Source of the DNA: Pseudomonadota bacterium
GTDB lineage: Bacteria > Desulfobacterota > Desulfobacteria > Desulfobacterales > RPRI01
Reading direction: 5' to 3'
NCBI GenBank assembly: GCA_018817425.1
Contig: JAHITX010000004.1
Span: forward strand, 1 to 64,000
Length of the DNA stretch: 64,000 nucleotides
Shown: positions 1-10,300 of the stretch, piece by piece
Layout of the letters: the number at the start of each line of letters is the position of its first letter
How positions within the stretch are numbered: position 1 is the stretch's first letter
Position numbers and translations under genes: made by a program
The notes under the pieces: model-generated
The model's database searches: none
Seen by the model: only the letters and a program-made list of their open reading frames with translations
Told to the model about the DNA's origin: nothing

Positions 1-450
1 CGCATTTGGAATTCACATGATCTCCACGTAGATAAATCAACATCAATTCCCCCTTAACAAAGGGGGCAAGGGGGTTGTTTAGTTCGCAGACTCCAATGCC
101 CATAGTCGTTTCATATCATACAGTATCCTACATTCTTGATAGAACCTCCAATTTCGGGTTGCACAATATTTTATTACAACCCCCTTGATCCCCCTTTTTT
201 AAGGGGGAATCTGTCAGGGTAACCGCATTTGGATTTTTCATACACTCTGTTTTGATTAATTTACTGTTTGTTGAGAAAATAGAAAGCAGAATCAACACCT
301 TTTGTCATTCCTGCGAAGTCAGGACACGCAGTGAAATTAGCACTATCCAGTAATTACATTGGGTTCTGGATACCGGATCAAGTCCGGCATGACGGTTTAA
401 GTTGTTTGTACATAACCATTATTTCTAAATGCGGTTACCCTGGCATTTTT
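1..450. repeat. Nested inverted-repeat elements in a gene-free stretch
   Basis: This stretch holds no convincing gene but three overlapping palindromic structures. Arms at 45-78 and 176-210 are near-perfect inverted copies rich in C and G runs. A perfect 16-bp inverted repeat pairs 215-230 with 427-442. Inside it, 304-393 has GTCAT/ATGAC ends, a TATCCAG/CTGGATA pair (344-350, 366-372) and small internal hairpins, the build of dispersed palindromic repeats common in bacterial genomes. The 10-mer at 1-10 recurs directly at 224-233. The pairings are read from the sequence. That these are MITE-like or REP-like elements is inference, since copy number in the genome is unknown. Confidence 0.7.
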
Positions 451-594
451 ATTTTATTTCATATTGTTAAAAACATTATTGATTATTGTCTTTCAACCAT
501 AATACTTTATCAATTCTTTCTATGCCGATATATCTAATAATAAAAATATTATTCCACCGCAAATTATCGTATCTTATATTAATTGTTTGACATA

Positions 595-623
595 TTGAGC
601 ATAAATGTTAAAAAGAATATAAT
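595..623 (+). promoter_or_regulatory. Predicted sigma-70-type promoter of the first signalling block
   Basis: TTGAGC (595-600) and TATAAT (618-623) are separated by 17 bp, a near-consensus -35/-10 pair. Transcription would start near 630, about 65 nt upstream of the ATG at 697. This is a motif reading only. Confidence 0.45.
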
Positions 624-696
624 ATAGTTCAAAAAGCATCAACGGATACTGCGCCGGGAACGACCTTGGTTTAACCTTTGGTTTTTGGAGGGCATT

Positions 697-924
697 ATGA
701 AACCGGAAATGCAAACGGAAAAGATTTTTGTACTGCCCCAAGCTTCTTCTATCCTCAGTCTTGTAAAAGCTCTTACATCAAAGTACAAGCTCACAATCGC
801 TGAAGAAGCCGTTGCCCAAAGTCACAAAGAGGCGCAATTCTACGCCGAAATTATACATAAATCCTCCCGGCCGGTATGCTATGCCGATAGAGATGATACA
901 TTACCAAAACCTGATAATTGTTAA
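697..924 (+). pseudogene. Truncated PAS-type sensor fragment (75 aa)
   Basis: A short reading frame starts at ATG 697 behind GGAGG (687-691). An upstream in-frame TTG at 685 overlaps that ribosome site and is unlikely. Residues about 40-66 (QSHKEAQFYAEIIHKSSRP) resemble the linker and first PAS strand of the next kinase (ESRQEAAFFANLLEKSSQP). The similarity then stops and the frame ends at a TAA lying in a repeat of 'aactg' units (919-958). It has no membrane segment and no catalytic domain. The simplest reading is the 5' remnant of a PAS sensor gene cut off by the repeat or by a deletion. It could also be expressed as a small protein, given the good ribosome site. Confidence 0.6.
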
Positions 925-958
925 CTGTCAACTGATAACCGTCAACTGATAACTGATA
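919..958. repeat. Tandem-like 'caactgataac' repeat directly before a kinase start
   Basis: The stretch contains repeated units of the type caactgata/aactgtcaactg. It supplies the stop codon of the truncated PAS frame and ends 2 bp before the ATG at 961, leaving that gene without a recognisable Shine-Dalgarno site. Confidence 0.6.
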
Positions 959-960
959 CC

Positions 961-3900
961 ATGAACCTGAAAACACCCTTAGAAAATACTTCCGCACAGC
1001 AAAAATTTTCACCGCCCCGCTGGTCTGTGAAAGCGATTACGGTGGTCTTTATGTTTCTGGTTCTTGCTGTAGTAATTCCAGGATATTTTGATATAAAACG
1101 CCAGTTTTCAGAAGCAAGAGAAGCGGCACAAATAGAAATTTCTGCAGTAGCCGATCTTAAAGTCAGTCAGATTGAAAGCTGGCATAAGAGTTTTTTAAGA
1201 GATGCCGGCGTTATTTCAAACAATTTCATAATCCGGGAAAAAGCTCTGCAACTGCTATCGGGTTCAAAAGATACTACCCTTAGGCAGGAATTGCTTGAAT
1301 GGATGGGAAACCGGCAGAAATATCATGAATACAGGCAGATGGTTCTTTTTGACTCAAAAGGAGTTCCGCTGCTATCTGTTCCAAAAGGTTTAGCTGTTGA
1401 TAATATTTCGCACAACAAATATTTCAGTGCTGCCTTGCAATCCGATACTATTATGCCTATAGATTTGCATAGAGGGCACGATGACTGGCAATATATCCAT
1501 CTCGGCATATATATTCCGGTAGGAATCAAACAGGGTGCAGGCGGTATGGCAAAAGGAACCTGGATGATACAGATCGATCCTTACAAGCTCTTGTATCCCC
1601 TGATTCAAACATGGCCCTCTGCCAGATACAGCGCCGAAACTCTTCTTGTGAAACGCGAAGGCAATGATATCCTGTTTTTAAATGAACTTCGTCACCGGAA
1701 AAACACGGCCCTTAATTTGCGGATACCTTTTGATACTAAGAAAAATCTTCCTGCTGCTATTGCCATATCAGGGCAAAAAGGACTTGTAGAGGGAATTGAC
1801 TACCGCAATGTGCCGGTGCTTGCAGAGGTGCGAAGCATTCCGGGAACAAACTGGTTCATGGTAGCAAAGATCGACCGGGAGGAAATCTATGCCATTGTGC
1901 GCAGACATGCCTGGAAAAATGGTGCGATAGTGCTTGCCCTGCTTTTTTCCTGTTTATTTGCTGCAGGTTTTGTATTGAAACGGCGAAATAACCAGATTCT
2001 CAGGCAGCAGCTTGCATCCGAACAGGAGCGACGCATCACAGCAGAAGCACTTAATGAAAGCAGGCAGGAAGCTGCTTTTTTTGCAAATTTACTTGAAAAA
2101 TCTTCTCAGCCTTTTTGCGTAAGATATCCTGACGGTCACATTGGTTTATTCAACAATGCTTTTGCAAGCCTCATTGGTTACAGCAGGGAAGAGATCGAAA
2201 ATACAAAACAACCTTACCATTTCACAAATCCGGAATGGCTTGAAACCGAAGTAACAGTGCTTAAAAAGTTACGAAGTTCAGAAAAACCCATCCGTTATAC
2301 AAAAGAATATATTCGTAAAGACGGCTCCCTTATTCCTGTTGAATTATTAGTTCATATTGTAAGTGATAAAAAAGGACTGCCGGAATACTACTATGCCTTT
2401 ATTAGCGATATTTCCGAACGCAAAGCTGCGGAAAAGGCTTTGCGCGATAGTAAAAATAGGCTGCAACTGGCATTAAGAAGTGCTGATTTTGGCGTCTATA
2501 ATTTAAACTTAATAACCGGCAAAGCAACTACCGATTCCGAATACGATACCATGACGGGTATAGGCTCTTTTGATATATTAGAAACAGTTGGCGAGTTTTT
2601 TGAAAAAATCCATCCTGACGACATCCAAAAAGTTTCGAAAATGTATGAAGCATGCATTAAAGAAGAAGTTCCGATTTTCAGAGTTGAATTCAGATTGCGG
2701 TCAAAATCCGGGGAATGGGTATGGATTCTTTCTGTAGGCAAGATTGTTGAATGGGACAGCGAGGGCCACCCGACAGAAATGATAGGTATACACGGAGATA
2801 TTACTGCACAAAAACTAACGGAGGAAAACCTCCGGAAAAGTGAAAGTCTTCTTAAAGAAACCCAGAAAATAAGCAATATCGGAGGATGGGAGTATGATAT
2901 AGAAAACAGGACTATGTTATGGAGTGATGAAGTTTATAATATTCACGGCGTATCAAAAGAATACGATCCGGGCAACCCTGACTTTGAAACGAAGTTTTAC
3001 TTACCTGAAGACCAGGGAATACTTAACGAAGCATTCCGCCGGGCTCTTGAAAATGGCGAATCCTATGATCTTACCATACGCTCAATAAAGGCGGATGGAA
3101 CATTGATATGGGTCTGGACAACCGGGCAGGCCGAACGCAAAGGAGGCAAGATAGCCCGTGTGTTCGGCAATATAATGGATATAACTAAGCAAAAGCTGGC
3201 AGAAGAAAAAATGCTTGCCGCCAATGAAGAAATACAGAAACTGCTTGAGGATGCCGAAGAATCACGCCATGTGCTGTTAAGTATTGTAGAAGATCAGAAA
3301 GAATCCCAGAGGCAGATCCAGAAATTAAATGCCGGGCTGGAAAAACGTGTGCAGGAGCGCACTGCCCGGCTTGAGGAAGTAATCAAGGAGCTTGAGTCCT
3401 TCAGTTATTCTGTTTCTCATGATTTAAGATCACCACTGCAACATATAACAGGCTTTGCGCAACTGCTTGATAAACGCATAAATCAATCGCTTGATGAAAA
3501 AAGCAGGCACTATCTGGAAATTATCAAGGATTCGGCAGCCAGGATGGGAGCGCTTATTGATGATCTTCTGTCTTTTTCACGCATGGGACGCACTGAAATG
3601 ATGAAAAAGAATGTAAATATCGGCAGCCTTGTCAGCGAAGTGATAAATGATTTTAAAATTGAAACAAAAGCAAGAAATATCGAATGGAAAATCAGCAATC
3701 TCCCCGATGTTACCGGAGATCCTGCCATGTTAAAGCAGGTATTTGTAAATCTTATATCGAATGCTTTAAAATTTACCAGGGAAAGAAACATGGCTATTAT
3801 AGAAATCGGAAGTATGCCCGATATTAATGATGAAATATGTATTTATGTTAAAGATAATGGCGCTGGTTTTGATATGAAATATGTAGATAAACTTTTCGGC

Positions 3901-4068
3901 GTTTTCCAGCGTCTGCACCGGGATGAGGAATTTGAAGGCACTGGCATAGGGCTTGCAAATGTTCGCAGGATAATACACCGGCATGGAGGAAGAACCTGGG
4001 CTATAGGAGCCGTGGATATGGGGGCTACTTTATATTTTAGTTTGCCGGGTCAACAGGGATCGGTGTGA
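961..4068 (+). CDS. Membrane-bound Cache/multi-PAS sensor histidine kinase
   Basis: This 1035-residue sensor kinase would sense a periplasmic ligand and autophosphorylate. It has a transmembrane helix near residues 26-46, a periplasmic domain of double-Cache type (about 50-310), a second helix near 320-338, and three PAS/PAC units ending near 485, 615 and 740 (PAC ends ISDISERK, GDITAQK, MDITKQK). A coiled coil follows, then a HisKA domain with SVSHDLRSPLQ (His near 820), of the phytochrome-kinase subtype, and an ATPase domain with NLISNALKFT, DNGAGF and GTGIGL. It has no receiver, so the phosphate must go to a separate regulator, plausibly the REC-HD-GYP protein 33 bp downstream. The ATG follows a repeat and has no visible ribosome site, so the exact start is uncertain by a few codons. 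Confidence 0.9.
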   Translation: MNLKTPLENTSAQQKFSPPRWSVKAITVVFMFLVLAVVIPGYFDIKRQFSEAREAAQIEISAVADLKVSQIESWHKSFLRDAGVISNNFIIREKALQLLSGSKDTTLRQELLEWMGNRQKYHEYRQMVLFDSKGVPLLSVPKGLAVDNISHNKYFSAALQSDTIMPIDLHRGHDDWQYIHLGIYIPVGIKQGAGGMAKGTWMIQIDPYKLLYPLIQTWPSARYSAETLLVKREGNDILFLNELRHRKNTALNLRIPFDTKKNLPAAIAISGQKGLVEGIDYRNVPVLAEVRSIPGTNWFMVAKIDREEIYAIVRRHAWKNGAIVLALLFSCLFAAGFVLKRRNNQILRQQLASEQERRITAEALNESRQEAAFFANLLEKSSQPFCVRYPDGHIGLFNNAFASLIGYSREEIENTKQPYHFTNPEWLETEVTVLKKLRSSEKPIRYTKEYIRKDGSLIPVELLVHIVSDKKGLPEYYYAFISDISERKAAEKALRDSKNRLQLALRSADFGVYNLNLITGKATTDSEYDTMTGIGSFDILETVGEFFEKIHPDDIQKVSKMYEACIKEEVPIFRVEFRLRSKSGEWVWILSVGKIVEWDSEGHPTEMIGIHGDITAQKLTEENLRKSESLLKETQKISNIGGWEYDIENRTMLWSDEVYNIHGVSKEYDPGNPDFETKFYLPEDQGILNEAFRRALENGESYDLTIRSIKADGTLIWVWTTGQAERKGGKIARVFGNIMDITKQKLAEEKMLAANEEIQKLLEDAEESRHVLLSIVEDQKESQRQIQKLNAGLEKRVQERTARLEEVIKELESFSYSVSHDLRSPLQHITGFAQLLDKRINQSLDEKSRHYLEIIKDSAARMGALIDDLLSFSRMGRTEMMKKNVNIGSLVSEVINDFKIETKARNIEWKISNLPDVTGDPAMLKQVFVNLISNALKFTRERNMAIIEIGSMPDINDEICIYVKDNGAGFDMKYVDKLFGVFQRLHRDEEFEGTGIGLANVRRIIHRHGGRTWAIGAVDMGATLYFSLPGQQGSV

Positions 4069-4101
4069 GAAAGTAAGATTGATGCTTAACCAAAGACTAT
4101 T

Positions 4102-5478
4102 ATGAAACAAAATTTACATATTCTGAATCTTGAAGACAGTTTGCTTGATACTGAGCTGATAAAGGAAACTCTTTCTGCTGCAGGAATTGAGTATGAAATT
4201 ATTCGTGTGGATAATGAAAAAGACTTTCTTTCTGCAATAGAAAACCACAATTTGGACCTGATTCTTGCAGATTTTACACTCCCTGCATTTGACGGACTGT
4301 CTGCGCTTTCTATTGCTCTGAAAAGATGTCCTGATGTACCGTTCATTTTTGTCACCGGTACGATGGGTGAGGAAATTGCCGTTGAATCGTTAAAAAGCGG
4401 CGCAACTGATTATGTGAATAAAGGAGGACTTTACAGGCTTGAACAGGCAGTTAAAAGAGCTTTGAAGGAATCGGAGTTAAAAATAAAGCGAAAGCAAAGT
4501 GAAAATGCATTGAAAGAATCCGAGGAAAAATACCGGGAGCTTGTCGAAAACATCACCAATATTATTTATACGGTAGATACCAAAGGGATTGTTACCTATA
4601 TCAGTCCTTCTGTGCTTTTTTTGACAGGATATAGTCAGGAAGAAATTACCGGCCATTCATTATTTATGCTTATCTGTCCGGATGATCTCCCCTTTATTGA
4701 GAAGCAGTTTGACAAAAGGCTGTCAAAACATCTTGAACCGAGTGAATACAGGATTGTTAAAAAAACAGGGGAAACAATATGGATAAGTTCGTCAAGCCGC
4801 TCGATAATCAAAGATAATAAAATTGTCGGCTTACGCGGTCTGATTGTCAATATAGATGAAGACAAAAAATTTAAAGAAAGCCTTAAAGAAAGCCTTAAAA
4901 GGCTGCAAAAAGCCACTAAAGGCATTATTCAAACCATGGCATTAACGATAGAAACCCGCGATCCTTATACAGCCGGGCATCAGAGGCGTGTGGCCAAACT
5001 TGCGGAGGCAATTGCTTCAGAAATGAATTTACCAATGCAGCAGATAGAGGGAATCGGCATGGCAGGATCAATACATGATATAGGCAAGTTGTCGATTCCT
5101 GCCGATATTTTGAGCAAACCAACCAAATTAAATGAACTTGAATACCAGCTTATAAAGATTCACCCGGAAGCCGGTTATAATATTTTAAAAGAAATAGAAT
5201 TCCCCTGGCCGGTTGCACAAATTATTTTACAACATCACGAAAGGTTGGATGGTTCAGGCTATCCAAATGGCCTTAAAGGCGAGGATATTCTTATGGAAAC
5301 ACGGATATTGAGTGTTGCCGATGTTGTAGAAGCCATAGCATCCCACCGCCCTTACCGTCCGGCTCTGGGAGTTGGCAAAGCTCTTGAGGAAATCTCAGGG
5401 GAAAAAGGTATTCTTTATGATCCGGCAGTTGTGGATGCCTGTCTTAAGACTTTTAATGAAAAGGGGTTTGAGTTTTAA
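4102..5478 (+). CDS. Response regulator: REC-PAS-HD-GYP phosphodiesterase
   Basis: This 458-residue protein is a phosphorylation-controlled cyclic-di-GMP phosphodiesterase. The receiver domain (1-120) has the phospho-acceptor Asp near 56 in LILADFTLP. A PAS domain covers about 145-262, and an HD-GYP domain runs from 275 to the end. The HD-GYP domain keeps the metal and signature residues: TAGHQRRVA, HDIGK (near 325), HPEAGY, and HHERLDGSGYP. All needed residues are present, so activity is expected. It lies between the sensor kinase and a second REC-HD-GYP gene, with short gaps of 33 and 24 bp, suggesting one transcript. The PAS insertion between receiver and output may add a redox or ligand input. 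Confidence 0.92.
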   Translation: MKQNLHILNLEDSLLDTELIKETLSAAGIEYEIIRVDNEKDFLSAIENHNLDLILADFTLPAFDGLSALSIALKRCPDVPFIFVTGTMGEEIAVESLKSGATDYVNKGGLYRLEQAVKRALKESELKIKRKQSENALKESEEKYRELVENITNIIYTVDTKGIVTYISPSVLFLTGYSQEEITGHSLFMLICPDDLPFIEKQFDKRLSKHLEPSEYRIVKKTGETIWISSSSRSIIKDNKIVGLRGLIVNIDEDKKFKESLKESLKRLQKATKGIIQTMALTIETRDPYTAGHQRRVAKLAEAIASEMNLPMQQIEGIGMAGSIHDIGKLSIPADILSKPTKLNELEYQLIKIHPEAGYNILKEIEFPWPVAQIILQHHERLDGSGYPNGLKGEDILMETRILSVADVVEAIASHRPYRPALGVGKALEEISGEKGILYDPAVVDACLKTFNEKGFEF

Positions 5479-5502
5479 CTTTTTTGTTTAAGAGGTTGGC
5501 CG

Positions 5503-7371
5503 ATGGAAAATATGACAACTGAGAAATCAAATGGTAAAGCAGGGCGTGTTTTGGTCTTGGATGACGAAATCGGAATGATGGAACCTCTTTGTAAATTGCT
5601 AATTGAAGAGGGTTATGAAGCAGTGGGTTTTTGCAAAAGCGCAGAAGCTTTAGAATCTCTTAAAAAACAGGAATTCGATCTGCTCATAACCGATTTGATG
5701 ATGCCGGGAGTCAGTGGAATAGATATTCTGCGTGCAGGACTTGAAATTGATCCTAATCTTGTCTGCATTGTAATGACAGGATATGGAACTATACAAACTG
5801 CTGTTGAAGCAATGAAGACGGGCGCTTTCGACTACATTCAGAAACCTTTCAGGCTGAAGAATCTTCTTCCTATACTTTCCCGTGCTATGCAGATGCGCAG
5901 TTTGCGAACAGAAAACATGCAATTGCGTGAAACTGTTGCTATTCATGAACTGGGAAAAGCTATAGCTTTTTCTTCCGATCTGGATTCAATTATGAATAGA
6001 GTAGCCGATGCTGCTCTTTTGCAGTGTTTGGCAGATGAAGTTTCCATCATGCTGCCAACAGCAGACGGTAAAGCGCTTTATGTTGCTATTGTACGCGGTA
6101 ATGGAAGTACGGAAAAAATCGGGGTGCAGATACCTTTGGAGCAAGGAATTGCCGGCTGGGTGGCACGCAACCTGGAGCCCCTGGTGTTGCGGGGAGAAGT
6201 TAATGACCCGCGTGTTACGCCCTTCATGCCGCGCAGCGACATTCAAACTTCTGTTTCCATGCCAATGATGTCAAGCGGCAAACTAGTCGGTGTGCTGAAT
6301 GTGAATATTACAAAAAACCACCGCCATTTCACGTTGGGGCAGTTGAATGTGCTTGGTATTCTTGTCAGCATTATTTCCCCTATTCTGGAAAGAACTCAAC
6401 TTTATATACAGTTACGTGAAGGTGAGAAAAAATACCGTTCGATTTTTGAAAATATACTTGACGGAATCTATCAGCGTTTGCCCGATGGGAAAATAATTTC
6501 TGCCAATCCCGCCCTTGCCCGTGTGTTTGGTTACGATTCTCCCCAGGATCTGATGACAAATATTACGGATATTTGCCTTCAGATATATATTAACCCTGAT
6601 GATTATGCCAAGTTTAGTCGTATTATGGAAAGCCATGGTGAAGTCAGGGATTTTGAATATCCTGTCTATCGCAAAGATAAAACTAAAGCCTGGGTATCAG
6701 AAAATGCGCGTGCCGTAAGAGATGAAAACGGTGTTTTGCTATACTATGAGGGTATTCTTTCCGACATAAGCAAACGTAAACAGGCGGAGGAACGGCTGAT
6801 ACAAAATGTAGAAGATACCGTCCGTGCAATGGCTATGATCGTGGAAAACCGGGATATGTATACAGCCGGCCACCAGGAAAGGACAACAAGTCTGGCTGTA
6901 GCTATTGCAAAGGAGATGCAACTAACCGAAGTGCAGATCAAGGGACTGAGAATGGCTGGCATTATACATGATATCGGCAAACTGAATGTTCCATCGGAAA
7001 TTCTTACCAAACCATCACAACTGAACAATATCGAATTTGAACTTGTAAAAATGCATGCTGTAGCCGGTTATAAAATACTTGAAACTATAGATTTCCCTTA
7101 TCCTGTGGCTCAAATCGTTTATCAACATCACGAGAGAATAAACGGTTCAGGATATCCTCAGGGCCTTAAAGAGGAGAACACTCTTCTTGAGTCACGAATA
7201 CTTGCTGTAGCTGATGTGGTGGAGGCCATAGCTTCACACCGTCCTTACCGCCCTGCGTTAGGAATTGATATAGCACTGGATGAAATTTCCGAAAAAAAAG
7301 GTATCCTTTATGATACGGCAGCTGTTGATGCCTGCCTTAAACTTTTTAATGAAGAGAGATTTAAGCTATGA
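5503..7371 (+). CDS. Response regulator: REC-GAF-PAS-HD-GYP phosphodiesterase
   Basis: This 622-residue regulator starts with a receiver (about 14-130; Asp near 63 in LLITDLMMPG). A GAF domain follows (about 155-300, in a region spanning VADAALLQC to ISPILERTQ), then a PAS/PAC unit (about 310-425, ending SDISKRKQ) and a C-terminal HD-GYP domain. The HD-GYP signatures TAGHQERT, HDIGK, HAVAGYKIL and HHERINGSGYPQG are intact, so cyclic-di-GMP hydrolysis is expected. The HD-GYP half is close in sequence to that of the preceding gene, which suggests local duplication with different sensory inserts. Its stop overlaps the start of the hybrid kinase by 4 bp (ATGA), indicating translational coupling. 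Confidence 0.92.
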   Translation: MENMTTEKSNGKAGRVLVLDDEIGMMEPLCKLLIEEGYEAVGFCKSAEALESLKKQEFDLLITDLMMPGVSGIDILRAGLEIDPNLVCIVMTGYGTIQTAVEAMKTGAFDYIQKPFRLKNLLPILSRAMQMRSLRTENMQLRETVAIHELGKAIAFSSDLDSIMNRVADAALLQCLADEVSIMLPTADGKALYVAIVRGNGSTEKIGVQIPLEQGIAGWVARNLEPLVLRGEVNDPRVTPFMPRSDIQTSVSMPMMSSGKLVGVLNVNITKNHRHFTLGQLNVLGILVSIISPILERTQLYIQLREGEKKYRSIFENILDGIYQRLPDGKIISANPALARVFGYDSPQDLMTNITDICLQIYINPDDYAKFSRIMESHGEVRDFEYPVYRKDKTKAWVSENARAVRDENGVLLYYEGILSDISKRKQAEERLIQNVEDTVRAMAMIVENRDMYTAGHQERTTSLAVAIAKEMQLTEVQIKGLRMAGIIHDIGKLNVPSEILTKPSQLNNIEFELVKMHAVAGYKILETIDFPYPVAQIVYQHHERINGSGYPQGLKEENTLLESRILAVADVVEAIASHRPYRPALGIDIALDEISEKKGILYDTAAVDACLKLFNEERFKL

Positions 7372-10300
7372 TATTTTCAACAAAAGATTCCATCGGCAAA
7401 AAAATTTATGCGTTTATCATCTCTACTATTGCGGCTTTTGTATTGTTCTTTGCTGTTTCGGCTTTTTTGATGGTGTTGATTAATATGGTAGGAACTATAA
7501 TGAGTGCCGAACACAAAACTGAGATTCAATATTCTGATGCAATCTCGTTGTTTCGGGAATATTTACTGAAACAAAGGGATGACCCTTCTGATCTGGTGGA
7601 TGAAACGGCAGTTTTAACATACAATGACTTTACAAAGCATCTTAACAGCTCTATAGCCGGAACAATGGCTATCACGGATTTAGTGAAAGCAACAAAAACA
7701 ACATCTTTAGACGATATTGCCGGAAGAGTTTCCGAAAGCTTTGAGACACTAAATTATAACAAAGCCAAAGCTATGGTGATAGTGGCAACTCTTATTCCTC
7801 AAACTCAACTGAGAAAAAAAATCGCTAATACTTCATCAGAATCTTTGAAGAATATGCAACAGATTCTAATGTTAGCGGAACAATTTTATAAAACAGATGA
7901 ATTCAATATGAGAAAAAATTGGCAGTTAGTGCAAATATTTAATCTTGACAGGAAAAATAAAGCGCTTTTTACTGAATACACTACTGAAATCAGTGCTTTT
8001 TCATCGTGGATCGTTTCGGCTTCTTTATGGATCTTTTTTGTATTGGCCGGAATATTAGTTGCCATAAATACTTTTATCGGAATTAAAATAGTGCGTTCCA
8101 TAACAACTCCTCTTATGGAGTTAACAAAAAGCGCTAAAAAAATTGCTGCCGGTGATTTTACTCAGGAAGAGATTGCTTCAAAATCAAGTGACGAAATAGG
8201 GATTCTAACGCTTGCTTTTAATAATATGACCCGTGCATTAAAAGATAACAAGCACTTTGAACAGGAACAGAATTGGTTAAAAGCCGGCAAGGCTGAATTG
8301 GGCGAGAGAATTCGTGGCGAACAGGATCTTGCCAAGCTATCCCAAAAAATTATCGACTATCTTTGCACCCGCCTGGATGCAAAAATCGGTGCGCTCTATC
8401 TGGTCCGAGACAAAGATATGCTTCAGTTAACTGCCGGCTATGCCTATAAAAAAAGAAAAGAAATTCCCGATGAGTTTAAATTCGGCGAAGGTCTGGTTGG
8501 GCAAGCTGCTATAGAAAAGAAAAGCATTACCATAAATAATGTTCCGGATGATTATATAAAAATAAATTCAGGCCTGGGTGAATCCGCTCCCCGCAACATC
8601 CTGTTTGCACCCTTTTTCTATGAAGATAAACTTAAAGGGGTAATAGAGATTGGTTCTTTTCAGGAATTTACCGACATGCAGAAGGATTTTCTTGATCAGG
8701 CAGGCAATGGGATTGCGATTTCCATCTATGCCTGCGAAGCTTATATCCGTACCCGTAAACTTCTGGAAGAAACCCAGGCGCAGTCTTCCGAGCTGAAGGT
8801 CCAGCAGGAGGAACTCCAACAGGTAAATCAGGAACTTGAGGAACAGGCACTGGCTTTAACAGAATCTGAAGATAAATTGAAGGATCAGAAGAAAGCTTTG
8901 GAAGAGATGAATGTTGATCTTGAAGAGAACGCACTGTTGCTCGAAGCACAAAAAGAAAATGTCAGGAAGAAGAATGTTGAGTTGGAAGAAGCGAAAAGGC
9001 TGATTGAATTAAAGGCAAGAGATCTGGAGGTTACAAGTAAATATAAATCGGATTTTCTATCAAACATGTCGCATGAGCTGAGAACGCCGCTAAACAGTAT
9101 TCTTATTCTCTCAAAACTGCTTTCTGAAAACAAGAAGGGGAATCTTGATCAGAAAAACGTTGAATTTGTTCAAACTATCCATGATGCCGGAGCAGACCTC
9201 TTAAAACTTATCAATGAGGCATTGGACCTTGCTAAAGTTGAATCCGGAAAGATGGAATGTGTTTTTGAGCATATGAAAATAGAGGATTTAAGTGACACCT
9301 TAAAGCGATACTTTATGGCAATTGCTGAGGAAAAAGGATTGACTTTTACAATAAAAAAGGAAGATGGGGTTCCTCCCGGTTTTATTACCGACAGGCAAAA
9401 GATTGAACAGATTGCAAAAAATCTTCTTTCCAATTCTTTTAAGTTTACCGAACAGGGAGCTGTTACTCTTGATATTTTCCGTCCCGGTAATGATGTTGAT
9501 CTTTCACAAATGGGCCTTGACAATAAAAAAACCATTGCGTTCTCTGTTTCAGATACAGGCATAGGAATTCCTGAAGACAAGAAACAATCAATTTTTGAAG
9601 CATTTCAACAGGCAGACGGTACCACATCCAGAAAATACGGAGGCACAGGTCTGGGGCTCACTATTTCAAGAAAAATGGCAACGCTGCTTGGAGGCGAAAT
9701 TATGCTTGAAAGCACGGAAGGAAAGGGTACGGTGTTTACTCTATATCTTCCGGAAAACCCCAAAAAACAAGAAGCTAAGGACAGAACCAAAGAATCGGAT
9801 GTAAGGGCTTTTCCGATAAAGTCACCTGATATAAGCCCGGCCGATGAGGCAGAGAAAAGAAGAACCAATCAACAAACCGAACCCATACAAACAGAACTGG
9901 AATCTATAAAAGATGATAGAATAAAGATTACATCAGAAGATAAATCAATATTAATTATTGAAGATGATTCAAAATTTGCAGAAGTTTTGCTGGATCTTGC
10001 CCGTGAAAGAGGCTTCAAAGGATTAATTGCAGGTTCCGGTGAAACAGGCCTGCATTTTGCGGATTATTATAAACCGAATGCTATTATCTTAGACATCGGT
10101 TTGCCGGGGATGGACGGTTTAAGCCTGATGGAAAGATTAAAAGAAAACGCTGTAACCCGGCATATACCCGTTCATTTCATCTCTGCTTCTGATGATAAAA
10201 GCCATATTGCAAAAAAAATGGGGGCAATAGGATTTCTTGTCAAGCCAGTGTCTATAGAGGATATTGATTCTGCTTTTGGAAAGATAGAAAATATTATTAC

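Noticed and set aside
331-537. 68-residue frame on the + strand
   Set aside because: It overlaps two inverted repeats, and its FWIPDQVRHDG part is a translation of a palindromic repeat. No ribosome site is seen.
630-696. Possible cyclic-di-GMP riboswitch before the signalling block
   Set aside because: The leader is short, and the conserved GEMM-type core and tetraloop receptor could not be found.
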